A DNA stretch of 64,000 nucleotides, taken from positions 63,805,741 through 63,869,740 of the forward strand of contig CM062289.1 in the NCBI GenBank assembly GCA_031216915.1. The letters are read 5' to 3'. Shown here piece after piece: positions 26,605 to 38,256 of this stretch (positions are counted from its first letter, which is position 1; every line of letters starts with the position of its first letter). The translations under genes were made by a program, and so were the position numbers. Source of the DNA: Pictodentalium vernedei. Taxonomy: Eukaryota; Mollusca; Scaphopoda; Dentaliida; Dentaliidae. Below the pieces are notes generated by a model. That model was given only the letters and a program-made list of their open reading frames with translations. It had not been told where the DNA came from and did not search any database.

Positions 26605-26815
26605 ACAGAAATGGTAAAAACGTTACTACAAAAGTGGTGACTTTGTTTTTTTATGACAAAAGTGGGCGACGGTTACTACAAAAGTGGAGACCTCATTTTA
26701 CTACAAAAGTGGGCGACGTTACTACAAAAGTGGTGAGCTACCACAAAAGTGGGCGTTTTCTACTACAAAAGTGGTGAGCTACCACAAAAGTGGTAATTAC
26801 TACAAAAGTGGGCGT
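26605..26815 (+). repeat. Degenerate minisatellite of ACTACAAAAGTGG units
   Basis: About ten copies of (T)ACTACAAAAGTGG followed by variable spacers (TGAC, GCGACGT, TGAGCT) lie immediately before the broken 5' end of LINE copy A. In one frame it reads through into the LINE zinc-knuckle region as a repeated YYKSG motif. Confidence 0.75.
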
Positions 26816-26817
26816 CA

Positions 26818-27625
26818 CACATGTTACCAATGCGGCCAACAACACCAAGAGCCATGCACCAATTCCATTAAATGTGTAAACTGTCAGGGCAATCATATGT
26901 CATCATCCAAAGATTGCCCTGTCTGGAAAAAAGAAAAGACTATACAAAAAATAAAATGCGAATTGCAAATCAGTTTTAAGGAGGCCAGAGATATTGTGTC
27001 ATCAATGCCTGGTATGAATACATCATCACCTTCATATGCTGCAAAATTGTCACAGAAATTACCATCAGTAGCAGTAGGCTGCCAAACTCAATATACATGG
27101 ATCAAAGGCACATTACCATCTCTAGTGGACGCTTTTACAATAGAACAGTCAAACGAAACAGAACCAAAATCCACACAAACACCATCAACTACTCACAGAA
27201 CAATAGAAAACAAATCAACGCCAACTTGAAATCCGGAGAAAGAACACGAACAACTAAAACCAGACGGAAAAAAATGTAAAAGAAGCAAGATCAGAACAAA
27301 AAAAAACACCCAAACAAAACCGAAGCCACACAATCAAAATCCGAGTCAGAATCATAGAAAGAATCAAGCCAAAAAGAATGTAGAAATGCAGAAACAGTCA
27401 GAAAGAATCCCCAAGGCCCTAAAAGACCCTGTTACATGTAATAGGTTTGAGGGCCTTGAATCGATGGAAGTCGGTGAGTGCATCGATGAAACGTTCGAGC
27501 CCTTACGCCCGAACACCTCTCACAATATGTCCCCAAGACACAAATCACCTAAGAAAGCTATTGGGACAATTTCACCCATTCGTCCACCAGATAAATCTCC
27601 AACCAAATATGGATATAAAACACAC
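26818..27625 (+). pseudogene. LINE A ORF1 remnant (gag-like)
   Basis: It starts at the second zinc knuckle (CYQCGQQHQEPC) followed by CVNCQGNHMSSSKDC, then the EARDIVSSMPGMN segment and the ISPIRPP ending typical of the family. A stop at 27,227-27,229 and a frame change split it. At the ORF1/ORF2 boundary, indels have fused the end of ORF1 to the start of ORF2 in one frame (27,386-28,051). The N-terminal half is missing. Confidence 0.8.
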
Positions 27626-30600
27626 AACAATAATATAATGCAGTGGAATTGCCGAGGTTTTAGAGCCAATTTTAATGAACTGGGTCTTCGAAGCCAAAAG
27701 TATAAACCTGCCGCTTTTTGTCTGCAGGAAACTCTTTTAAAGAAACCTGACTCGCCGGATCATTCAGCTTTTAAGCATACTTCGTATAATGCCTGGGCAG
27801 ATTATAATGACCTTCACATCCGTGGAACATCTGTTTTAGTTAGAGACGATATCATTCATAGATCTGTACCTTTGAATACAAATTTACAGGCTGTGGCGGT
27901 ACGCCTAACATTAGACAAAACAATTACACTTTGTTCGATTTATGTTTCACCAAGTAAAACCCTACAACTGAATGATCGTGGGATGCTGGTCCATCAACTC
28001 CTATCTCCATACATTTTGTTGGGTGATTTTAACGCGCATGGCCCTATTTGAGGTAATTCCTGCAGTAAGGTAAACGTAAAGGGTAAAACTGTGGAAGAAT
28101 TTATTTTAAAATACAACTTGTGTTTGTTTAATGATGGTTCAGACACTTAATACATCCCACATCTGGTTCGTATACTGATCTTACAATTGCTTGCCCTTCT
28201 ATCTTGCTCGATTTTTCTTGGAAGGTAGAAGATGACTTGTGCGCAAGTGAACACTTTCCAATTGTGTTGGAGAGTGTAGTTCCGGCGGACGATGAGAGGG
28301 TGCCCCAGTTGAACTTTAAAAAAAGCTGATTGGGACACTTTCTCATCGCTTTGTTCTGAACGCCTCACACGGGAGAAATTTCAGGATAGTGCTCATCAAA
28401 CAGAACACTTTACAAACGAGTTACTTGACATTGCAAACACAGTCATCTCTAAGACCTCGGCAAATCCGAAACGTTTCACTAAACCATGGTTTGATAATGA
28501 GTGTGAACAGGCTATAAAGGTGCGGAAGAAAACTGAACGGGAATTTAACAAGTCACCAACCACACACAATTTAGATAAAATACGTACATGTATCAATCGG
28601 GCAAAAACAAGACGACTTATTAAAAAAAAGAAAACTTCTTGGGAAACTTATGTTTCCAAACTTAACCAAAACACCCTATCAACAAAATGTGGAAAATGAT
28701 AAGAAAAACTAAAGGAAAAGAAACAAAATCAACTGTACAACACCTGGAAGATAACAACTCATTACTTACATCTAAAAAAGAAATTTCAAACAAATTGGCT
28801 TCCACATTTTCGAAACATTCGTCGTCTGAAAATTGTAATCCAGAATTTATCAAAATTAAAAAACAGCAAGAAAAACAAAAGATCAAATTCACCTCCAACA
28901 ATCTTCAGGATTACAACGAACCTTTCTCTATGGAAGAGTTACGTAACTCTTTGCATAGAGCAAAGGATACTGCCACTGATCCCGATGAAATTCACTACAA
29001 ACTTTTAAACCATCTGCCACAAACATCACTAGAACTTTTATTATCAATTTTTAATGGCATTTGAGTGACTGGCCAGTTTCCACCATCCTGGCGTAAAGCA
29101 ACAATAATTCCTATTCCTAAGCCTGATAAAGATCACAGCAACCCAAGCAATTACAGGCCTATTGCCTTAACCAGTTGTCTGTGCAAAACCACTGCCATGG
29201 AGAGGATGATCAATGACCGACTTGTCTGGTTTCTGGAATCGAACAATCTGCTTGCGGATGTTCAGTGTGGTTTCAGAGGCCAGAGAAGTACTACGGGTCA
29301 TTTGGTCAGACTGGAAAAGCTCATCAGAAATGCCTTTGCCAGAAAAGAGCATGTGGTCGCCATCTTCTTTGATCTGGAGAAGGCATATGATACAACGTGG
29401 ACGTATGGGATTTTAAAAGATCTTTTTAACATGGGGTCGAGAGGGCATATGCCCCTTTTTGTGTCGCCTGCCCCACGAAGTGGGGAGCGACATATAGGGA
29501 TTACTTTTGTCATCCGCGTCACACTTTCTCTTATCCGCCACTCCTCTTTAACCTATGAATGGATTTTGATGAAACTTTCAGTGATTCTTTATCACATAAT
29601 GGCATTGTGCACCTCCTATTTTATTTTTTGATCCGCTGTATTTTTTCCAGAGTTATGCCCCTTTTCCACTTAGAATTGTGTCTGAAATATTAAAATATTG
29701 TGCAGGCGACACACGTCTTCCATGGAAGACTCACATCTAAGCTATTGAAAACCGCAAATTTCAGGTTCGTGTGGGGTCAACGTTGTCAGATCCTCACGGG
29801 CAAGAATTGGGAGTTCCTCGGGGTAGTATTTTGTCCGTTACCCTGTTTTCTATAAAAATTAATAGTATCATCGATGCAATTGAGAATATGGTAGATTCTT
29901 CATTGTATGTTGATGATTTTTTAATCTGCTATAGCAGGAAAAAAATGAATGCTATAGAGCGCAAACTTCAGCCGTGTTTAAACAGAATCCAGAAATGGGC
30001 TACAGTTTTCAAAGACCAAAACTAATTGTGTTCATTTCTGTAAGCTCCGGAAGCATCATCTTGATCCAGAGTTGAAAATGGATGGAAATACCATTAAAGT
30101 TGTAACGGAAGTGAAATTCTTAGGTTTGTTGTTTGATAGCAAACTGAATTTCACTTCCCACATAAAACAACTAAAAGTTAAATGTAAGAGAGCACTGAAC
30201 CCACTGAAGGTTGTTGGTAGCACTGATTGGGGTGCTGACCAAAAAACTTTGCTCCATCTGTATAGACCACTTGTTCGATCAAAATTAGATTACGGTTCTA
30301 TAGTTTACGGTTCTGCAAGGAAGTCATACCTAAAACCACTTGATGCCATTCACAATAGTGGTATTAGAATTAGTCTAGGGGCTTTTCGAACATCCCCTAT
30401 AGACTCGATGCTTGTGGAAGCGGAGGAGCCTTCTCTTGAGAAGCACAGAATTAAACTCTCCCTTCAACATGCCTCTAAACGTCTTTCTAATCCATCAAAT
30501 CCTGCTTATACCTGTGTTGCAGACCTCAAAATAACGAATTTTTTAACCGTCACCAGAAACATATCCCTCCATTGAGAATTAAACCCCATATGGAGTCCGC

Positions 30601-31564
30601 CAACATTGAACCAGATGCCATTGAAGAAAACCTTATACCACAGACTCCTCCATGGTATCCTAAAACACCAACGGTTATTCTGGACCTTTCTTCTACCAAA
30701 AAGTCTGAAACAAACTCTCTGCAGTTTAAGCAGAAATATGCTGAAATTAAGTCAAACTATAGTGCATATACACGGATCTATACAGACGGATCTAAAGATG
30801 GTGACAAAGTATCTCATTAGCTGCTGTTACTGGTGATCATATCACCTCAATCAGAAAACCGAATCAGAGTTCTGTTTTCACAGTTGAAGTAAAAGCTATA
30901 CAACTCGCACTTGAACACATCGAGAATTTACAGGAAAAGAAGTCGATTATTTTTTCTGACTCTCTTTCCTTGCTTTACTCAACCCCAAGTTGAAGAACCC
31001 TCTCATTTTGGAAATTCGTGAGAAGTTAACAACCCTCATGTCTGACCAATATGATATCGTGTTTTGCTGGTTACCCGGACATGTAAGTATCGCTGGTAAC
31101 ACCAGAGCAGACAGTGCAGCAAAACAGGCTTTAACAAAGCCTTTCACTGATTGTAAGATCCCTTTCAGTGATTTTAAGCCTCATATTAGTAGTTACATCA
31201 AATCTATGTGGTAGGCGGAATGGGATGGAGCGACAAATAACACGCTTCATCGATTCCGACCAACCATTTCAGATCACTACACGTCAAATATCCTTTGTAG
31301 AAAGGATCTTGCAGTTTTGACGCAATGTCATATTGGTCATACACGACTTACACATTCCTTTTTGTTAGAGGGTAATTTGCGACCAGAGTGTGTTCCCTGC
31401 CAGCAGGTGCTGTCAGTGAAACACATTCTTTTGAATTGTACTGATTTTAATCATGTTAGAGGGCATTATTTTACAGTCAGATCTTTGAGAGATTTATTTT
31501 ATCCTACGAGGCCGCAAAAAGTCATCTCATTCTTGAAAGTAATCAACCTTTTTAATAAATTTTA
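27610..31564 (+). pseudogene. LINE A ORF2 remnant (APE-RT-RNase H)
   Basis: Pieces of the endonuclease (QWNCRGFRANFNELGL, GDFNAH), reverse transcriptase (PIPKPDKDHSNPSNYRPIAL, SLYVDDFLICY) and RNase H (IYTDGSKDGD, WLPGHVSIAGNT) follow in order, ending with the HCCH-like zinc motif (CVPCQQVLSVKHILLNC). At least eight frame changes or stops separate them. RT is interrupted at 29,461-29,743 by unrelated DNA, and ~12 codons of RT are missing at that site. Confidence 0.85.
29461..29743. repeat. 283-bp insertion with short inverted ends in LINE A
   Basis: Compared with copies B and D, this DNA interrupts the RT coding region. It starts GTGTCGCCTGC and has the exact inverse GCAGGCGACAC at 29,702-29,712, followed by 31 bp that include the palindrome GTCTTCCATGGAAGAC. 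No target duplication is visible, so a MITE-like insertion or a rearranged repeat is possible. Confidence 0.55.
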
Positions 31565-31805
31565 AATTATTTTCACTTTTTTAAATTTCATCTATCCATA
31601 TTTAATTCATAGGTTGATTTTCACAGCATTTTTTGTACAACTGGTCTCACTTTCTCATTATGTTTCACACTCATCATTTTTAAACCTCTTATTCCTTTCA
31701 ATTCATATTTCAATCAATGGTCTTTTTGAAATACAGACTTTCATCGCCACGATATAGCCTAAGCTGCTGATGTGGCGTAAAGCACCAATAAATAAATAAC
31801 GAAAG

Positions 31806-32986
31806 TTACCAAGTTACAGAGAAATTATTCCAAAACGAGTCATCCTATCAAGTTACATTGAAATCCCTTCATAAATATGGCCTGTAGACTGTGCTAAAGG
31901 TTTTCGGGTTTCGGGCCCCTGTAGCCGTCAGTTTCCCAGTTTCGTCCAAAGGGGACGTTCTCATCTAGACATTATATGAGGGCAACCTACCAAGTTACAA
32001 TGAAATCCCTTCATAAATATGACCTGTAGACTGTGCTAAAAGTTTTTGGGCTCGGGCAGCTATCATGGTTGAATGATCGCAACCAAAAGGGGACATTCTC
32101 ATCTGGACATCATCTGGAGTGATCCTACGAAGTTACAATGAAATCCCTTCATAAATATGACCTGTATACTGTGTTTAAGTTTTTCGGGTTTCGGGTCCCT
32201 GAAGCCGTCACAGATGACCAATCACGACCAAAAGGGGATGTCATCATCTAGGCATTATATGGAGTCAAACTAACAGGTGACAATGAAATCCTTCCATAAA
32301 TATGACCTATAGACTATGCTAAAGGTTTTGGGGTTTTGGGCTCGGGCAGCCATTAAGGCTGAATGATCGCGACCAAAAGGGGACGTTCTCATCTAGACAT
32401 TATTTGGAGTCATCCTACCAAGGTACAATGAAATCCCTTCATAAATATCACCTGTAGACTGTGCTAAAGGTTTTCGGGCTTTGGGCTCGGGTAGCCATCA
32501 CAGTTGACCAATTACGACCAAAAGGGGATGTCATCATCTAGGCATTATATGGAGTCATTCAATGCTGAATGATCACGACCAAAAGGGAACGTTCTCATCT
32601 AGACATTATTTGGAGTCTCCTACCAAGGTACACTGAAATCCCTTCATAAATATTACCTGTAGACTGTGCTAAAGGTTTCGGGCTTCAGGCCCCTGTAGCC
32701 GTCACAAAAGGGGCTGTTCTCATCTAGACATATGGAGTCAACCTACCAAGTTACAATGAAATCCCTTCATAAATATGAACTGAAGACTGTGCTAAAGGTT
32801 TTCGGAGTCATCCTACCAAGGTACAATGAAATCCCTTCATAAATATCACCTGTAGACTGTGCTAAAGGTTTTCGAGCTTTGGGCTCGGGTAGCCATCACA
32901 GTTGACCAATCACGACCAAAAGGAGATGCCATCATCTAGGCATTATATGGAGTCAAACGACCAGGTTACAGTGAAATCATTCCATA
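31806..32986 (+). repeat. ~141-bp satellite array, left part
   Basis: About eight diverged tandem units share TACAATGAAATCCCTTCATA, GACCTGTAGACTGTGCTAAA, GGTTTTCGGG and CAAAAGGGGACGTTCTCATC. Starts near 31,851, 31,993, 32,131, 32,275 and 32,419 give a period of about 141 bp. Variants with GATGTCATCATCTAGGC alternate with CGTTCTCATCTAGAC, suggesting a dimeric higher-order unit. LINE copy B interrupts the array; it resumes at 39,098. Confidence 0.85.
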
Positions 32987-33212
32987 TTATTTATTTATTT
33001 ATTGGTGCTTTACGCCACATCAGCAGCAAAGGCTATATCGTGGCGAGACAGTCATGTATATGAAACTAAAAAAAAACATTGTAAAGTCTGTATGTAAAAA
33101 AGGTAGATGAACTATGAAAATGAAATGATAAAAACAACAATAGTTTAACAATACATACAATAAGAATCAACCTGTTGATGTTAAATCATGATTAAAAGTA
33201 TAAAAACTAGAT

Positions 33213-36200
33213 TTAAAAACTGTTAAAAAGGTTGATTTCTTTCAGAAAAGATACAATTTTGTGCGGACAAGTTGAATAAAAGAGGTCTCTAAGAGACCCC
33301 ACGGTGAAATACTGCCGCCTAACATTATTAAAATCTATGCAATTTAAAAGAATGTGTTCCACTGTCAGTACCTGCTGGCAGGGAACACATTCAGGTCGCA
33401 ACGTTCCCTCTAATAAAAAGCTGTGGGTGAATCTGGTATGACCAATATGACATCGAGTGAGAATAACATGATCTTTTCGACAAAGACGAGAAAGGGGATA
33501 GTAATCGGACACAATTGGTCTGAAACGGTGGAGCTTGTTGTTAGTGGCCCCATCCCATTCCGACTGCCACAAAGATCTAATATATTTAGAAATGAGAGGT
33601 TTGTGATCACTGTGTGGAGTAGAAAAAACAGTGATTGGCTTATTAAGAGCTTGCTTTGCTGCACTGTCGGCATTAGTGTTACCAACAATACCAACATGCC
33701 CAGGTAACCAGCAAAACACGATATCATATTGGTCAGACTTCAGTCTTGTAAGACGTTCACGGAGTGACAGAATTAGAGGGTTCTTCAACATGGGGTTGAG
33801 AAGAGCCTGCAAACAAGAAAGAGAATCTGAGAAGATAACGGACTTACGTTCTTCTCCATCTGCAATCTTGTCAAGTGCTAGGGCAATAGCTTTCGCTTCA
33901 GCTGTAAAGATGGAACTATTATCAGGTATCCTGATTGAGGTGGTCTGATTTCCACTAACTACTGCAGACGATACCTTATCATTATCCTTGGAGCCATCTG
34001 TATAGAACTTTGTATATGCTGTAAAGTGGGATTTAATTTCAGCATAGCGTTGTTTAAAATGCAAAGAGTTAGTTTCTGCCTTTTTAGTAGAGGCTAAATC
34101 CAAAATTACCTTGGGTTTTGACAGTTCCCAAGGGGGTATATTTGGTTTACGGTTCTCTGCCACAGAATCAGAAGCAACACCAGCAGCCTCCATGTGGGGT
34201 TTGATTTTGAGTCCCAAAGGAGGAATCTGTTTCGGATTTTTATCAAAAAAAACTTTATTTTGAGGTTGAAAAACACAAGAATGAGCAGGATTTGAAGGAT
34301 TAGCAGATAATTTTGAAACATATTGCAAAGATAATTTGATGCGACGCTTCTCAAGAGAAGGCTCGCCTGCTTCAACAAGCAGAGAATCTATGGGTGATGT
34401 AGGAAATGCACCAAGGCTAATTCTGATACCACTATGATGGATGGCATCAAGAGGTTTCAGATAGGATTTCCTAGCTGAACCGTAAACCACACAACCATAA
34501 TCTAACTTTGAACGTACAAGAGCTCTATACAGATGGAGTAGAGTTCTTTGGTCACCACCCCAAACAGTGCTGCCGACAACTTTAAGTAGATTAAGTGCCT
34601 TTTTACATTTAATTCTTAGCTGTTTGATGTGAGACCTAAAAGTTAGTTTCTCATCAAACAGTAAGCCAAGGAATTTTACTTCTTTTACAACTTTAATTCG
34701 AGTTCCATCCAAGAGTAACTCCGGATCTAGATGGTGTTTCCGGAGTTTGCAGAAATGAACACAATTTGTCTTACTTTTAGAAAACTTAAAACCGTTTTCA
34801 GTAGCCCATCGTTGAACCTTATTCAAAGACAGCTGAAGTTTCCGCTCTATAGCAGGCATTTTCTTGCCACTGTAACAGATTAAAAAATCATCCACATATA
34901 ATGAAGAGGCAACATTTTGCTCAATAGCTGTAACAATGCTATTGATTTTTATTGAAAAAAGGGTAACAGATAGAATACTACCCTGAGGAACCCCCAATTC
35001 CTGGTCGTGAGGGCCAGACAATGTTGACCCAAGACGAACCTGGAAATTGCGGTCCGTTAAGAAATTTTCAATAAAAAGTGGCATTCTTCCTCTCAACCCC
35101 ATGTTGAAAAGGTCTTTTAAAATCCCATACGTCCACGTAGTGTCATATGCCTTCTCCAGGTCAAAGAACACTGCGACCACGTGTTCTTTTCTGGCAAAGG
35201 CATTTCTAATAAACGTTTCCAGACGAACCAAATGATCAACCGTACTTCTTTGGTTTCTGAAACCACACTGAACATCTGCCAGCAGATTGTTCGATTCCAG
35301 AAACCAAACAAGCCGATCATTGATCATCCTTTCCATGGTTTTACAGAGGCAACTAGTGAGTGCTATTGGTCTGTAGTTGCTTGGATTGCTGTGGTCCTTA
35401 TCAGGCTTGGGAATGGGAATGACTGTTGCTTTACGCCAGGAAGAGGGGAACTGGCCAGTCACCCATATATTATTAAAAATGGAAAGCAAAAGCTGGAGCG
35501 ATGAACTTGGCAAATGTTTTAAAATTTGGTAATGTATTTCATCAGGACCAGTTGCTGTATCTTTTGCTTTACTCAACGACGCTAATAGCTCATCAATGGA
35601 AAATGGCTTGTTATAATTTTCATTATTGTCAGAGTGGAATTTTAGTTTCTGTTTCTCCTGTTGTTTTTTAACAGAGAGAAACTGCGGAGTACAATTTTCT
35701 GAAGAAGAATGTTTAGAGAAGGTAGAAGCTAGAGTGTTAGAAATGTCTTTTTTAGATGTTATTTTGATATTATTTTGTTCCAGGTGCTGTACTGTAGATT
35801 TTGATTCTTTGCCTTTAATTTTTTTAACCATTTTCCAAACTTTTTTAATGGGGGTATTTTGATTCAATTTAGATACATAATTGTGCCAAGATGTTTTCTT
35901 CTTTTGTTTGATGAGCCGTCGGGCTTGTGCTCGCCCAATACGTAATTGATCTAAATTGTTGGTCGTTGGTGATTTATTAAAATCCCGTTCAGCCTTTTTA
36001 CGTTTATGTATAGCCTGTTTGCAATCCGTATCGAACCATGGCTTGTGGAAACGTTTAGGATTTGCCGAAGTTTTAGGGATGACCTTGTTTGCAATATTAA
36101 GTAATGTGGAAGTAAAATCTTCCACCGGGTCACAATCAGCGGTAAATGAATTTGGAGTAAGTCGCTCACAACAAAGCGATGAGAAAGTGTCCCAGTCCGC

Positions 36201-36923
36201 TTTTTTGAAGTTCCACTGAGGCACCCTCTCATCCTCAGCGGGAACAACGCTTTCCAAAACTATTGGAAAATGGTCACTTCCACACAAGTCACCTTCCACC
36301 TCCCAAGAAAAATCAAGGAGAAGTGAAGGGCTTGTGATTGTGAGATCAATTGAAGTGTACGATCCCGATGCAGGGTGTAAATATGTGTGTGACCCATCAT
36401 TAAACAAACATAAGTCATGTTTTGTAATGAACTCTTCGACTGTTTTGCCCCTTGCATCTTCCTTGTTGCAGGAATCGCCCCAAAGAGGATTATGGGCATT
36501 AAAATCACCCATCAAAACATAGGGTGTGGGAAGCTGATTTATGAGTTGCTCTAGGTCGTGTAATAATAGAGGCTTATTAGGGGATATATAAATTGAACAC
36601 ACAGTAATCGTCTTGTCTAAAGTTAGGCGTACTGCCACAGCCTGTAAATTGGAATTTAAATTTACATGGCTGTGGATAATATCGTTTCTAACTAAGACAG
36701 ACGTCCCACGAACATGAAGATCAGCTTCATCTGCCCACGAGTTATACCCTGTATAACCCTTGAACGTACAGTCATCTTGGTTACTCGATCTTTGTAAAAG
36801 TGTTTCCTGCAAACAGAAAACAGCAGGTTGATGTTGCTGACTTAACAGTCCAAGTTCATTAAAATTAGCCCTAAAACCTCGGCAATTCCATTGTATTAAT
36901 TTATGTTTGGATGTACTATCCAT
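33213..36923 (-). CDS. LINE B ORF2: APE endonuclease, RT, RNase H
   Basis: The 1,236-residue polyprotein is open throughout. The N-terminal apurinic-type endonuclease begins IQWNCRGFRANFNELGLLSQ and has QETLL, GDFNAHNPLWG and GSDHFP motifs. The RT has PIPKPDKDHSNPSNYRPIAL, FFDLEKAYD, GVPQGSILSV and YVDD. RNase H has FYTDGSKD, the TAEAKAIALAL helix, FSDSLS and ADSAAKQAL, with acid residues present. A C-terminal zinc motif (CVPCQQVLTVEHILLNC) closes it. The layout APE-RT-RNase H fits the I group (I, Nimb, LOA, R1-like). The ATG overlaps the ORF1 stop by 8 bases. Because all domains are intact, this copy could still provide enzyme. Confidence 0.95.
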   Translation of the reverse strand: MDSTSKHKLIQWNCRGFRANFNELGLLSQQHQPAVFCLQETLLQRSSNQDDCTFKGYTGYNSWADEADLHVRGTSVLVRNDIIHSHVNLNSNLQAVAVRLTLDKTITVCSIYISPNKPLLLHDLEQLINQLPTPYVLMGDFNAHNPLWGDSCNKEDARGKTVEEFITKHDLCLFNDGSHTYLHPASGSYTSIDLTITSPSLLLDFSWEVEGDLCGSDHFPIVLESVVPAEDERVPQWNFKKADWDTFSSLCCERLTPNSFTADCDPVEDFTSTLLNIANKVIPKTSANPKRFHKPWFDTDCKQAIHKRKKAERDFNKSPTTNNLDQLRIGRAQARRLIKQKKKTSWHNYVSKLNQNTPIKKVWKMVKKIKGKESKSTVQHLEQNNIKITSKKDISNTLASTFSKHSSSENCTPQFLSVKKQQEKQKLKFHSDNNENYNKPFSIDELLASLSKAKDTATGPDEIHYQILKHLPSSSLQLLLSIFNNIWVTGQFPSSWRKATVIPIPKPDKDHSNPSNYRPIALTSCLCKTMERMINDRLVWFLESNNLLADVQCGFRNQRSTVDHLVRLETFIRNAFARKEHVVAVFFDLEKAYDTTWTYGILKDLFNMGLRGRMPLFIENFLTDRNFQVRLGSTLSGPHDQELGVPQGSILSVTLFSIKINSIVTAIEQNVASSLYVDDFLICYSGKKMPAIERKLQLSLNKVQRWATENGFKFSKSKTNCVHFCKLRKHHLDPELLLDGTRIKVVKEVKFLGLLFDEKLTFRSHIKQLRIKCKKALNLLKVVGSTVWGGDQRTLLHLYRALVRSKLDYGCVVYGSARKSYLKPLDAIHHSGIRISLGAFPTSPIDSLLVEAGEPSLEKRRIKLSLQYVSKLSANPSNPAHSCVFQPQNKVFFDKNPKQIPPLGLKIKPHMEAAGVASDSVAENRKPNIPPWELSKPKVILDLASTKKAETNSLHFKQRYAEIKSHFTAYTKFYTDGSKDNDKVSSAVVSGNQTTSIRIPDNSSIFTAEAKAIALALDKIADGEERKSVIFSDSLSCLQALLNPMLKNPLILSLRERLTRLKSDQYDIVFCWLPGHVGIVGNTNADSAAKQALNKPITVFSTPHSDHKPLISKYIRSLWQSEWDGATNNKLHRFRPIVSDYYPLSRLCRKDHVILTRCHIGHTRFTHSFLLEGTLRPECVPCQQVLTVEHILLNCIDFNNVRRQYFTVGSLRDLFYSTCPHKIVSFLKEINLFNSF

Positions 36924-38256
36924 GTTTGGTTGGCGATTTTGATGGTGGACGTATAGGCGATATAGCTCCGGTCATTTTCCTTGGTGATTTTTGTCTCGGA
37001 GACCTACTTCGAGACTTTTGTTGGCTAACCGTTTGCCAGAACCCTTCATCCGTGCAGTCCATGCATTCAGCTTCTTCAGAAATGTTGCTGGCAACAGGAT
37101 TCTGAAGAGCTTTGGGTATCCGGTCAGTAACTGGCTTTTTTTCCTTATCTTTCTTCTGATTGAGATTCTTCATTTGCTGTGATGTTTGCTGTTTTTGTTC
37201 AGGCCTTTTATTTTCTTCTGTTTTTTTCTGATTTGAATTTTTATTTTTATGTGTTGCTGGTCCTTGAGATGGTGTAGTTTGAGTAGATTTTGGTTCAGTT
37301 TCGTTAGCATAACCAATGGCGAATGGTCGTATCAATTTAGGGATGGATCCTTTCAACCATGAGTATTCTGTTTGACATTCGATTGATTTAGTTGGCACTT
37401 TTTGTTTTAAAGCTGATGCATACTATGTACCGGAGCTCATGCCTGGCATAGAACTGACTAATTCCCTGGCTTCCTTGAAACTAATCTGGTTCTCGCATTT
37501 CACCTTTTGAATAGCCTTCTCCCGTTGCCAAACAGGGCAATCTTTCGAGGATGTTACATGATTGCCCTGACAATGGTAACACTTTGCAGGGTTGTTACAG
37601 GGCTCCTGGTGTTGTTGGCCGCACCTGAAACATACCGCTTGTCCTCGGCAAGTATTTTGGCCATGTCCATACCTTTGACATTTAAAACACCGGAGTGGAT
37701 TTGGGATATATAAATCCACCTGGACGTTCATGTAACCAACCTTGATTGATTTAGGTGGTTTTGGTGACTCAAATGTCATAAAATATGTACTTGTCTCAAT
37801 GATGGTATCATCTCTTTTAATCTTAAGCCGTCTAACATCGGTCACACCTTGAGATTTCAATTCTTTTTTAATATCCATTTCATCTATGCCAGACAGTTCT
37901 CTTGTTCTGACTACCCCTTTACTGGTGTTAAGTGTCTTATGAGGGGTAGCTTTTACTTTCATATCCAGTATCTTTTCAATTTTCAATAGGTTAATTGCCT
38001 GAAATTCTGAACTACACTCAACTAATAAAGCCCCTGATCTTAATTTTTTGCAATCTTTTACTGAACCAGCTATTCCTTTGATGGTTTTTTCTACAGCAAA
38101 AGGGTTTAAATTTGATGGGTGTTTACCCTCCTCAACAGCAGTAATTAAAATGAATTTCGGCCAGTTTCTATTTATGTTCATATCTTGTTCTTCTGTATCC
38201 GAATGGTTAGAATTTTCTAATCGACCACGTTTATTATTTTTTTGGGGGTTTTCCAT
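36916..38256 (-). pseudogene. LINE B ORF1 (gag-like) with one internal stop
   Basis: The reading frame from the ATG at 38,256 encodes a gag-like protein with an RRM-like N-terminal part, three zinc knuckles (CFKCQRYGHGQNTC, CFRCGQQHQEPC, CYHCQGNHVTSSKDC) and a basic, glutamine-rich C-terminal part ending ISPIRPPSKSPTKHG. A single in-frame TAG at about 37,420-37,422 splits it; the two halves are in the same frame, so this is a nonsense change, not a frame change. ORF1 of such LINEs binds the RNA in the ribonucleoprotein. Confidence 0.88.

Larger units (their letters stand above)
26818..31798 (+). mobile_element. LINE copy A, I/Nimb-like, 5'-truncated and decayed
   Basis: The copy begins inside the ORF1 zinc-knuckle region and ends with the family 3' tail (GCCACGATATAGCCT, GCTGCTGATGTGGCGTAAAG and (AATA)n at 31,785-31,797). 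The coding parts have many frame changes and stops compared with copies B and D. No target duplication could be defined, so the 5' junction with the minisatellite may be a rearrangement. Confidence 0.88.

Noticed and set aside
33410-36522. Plus-strand frames inside LINE B
   Set aside because: They are opposite-strand shadows of ORF2.
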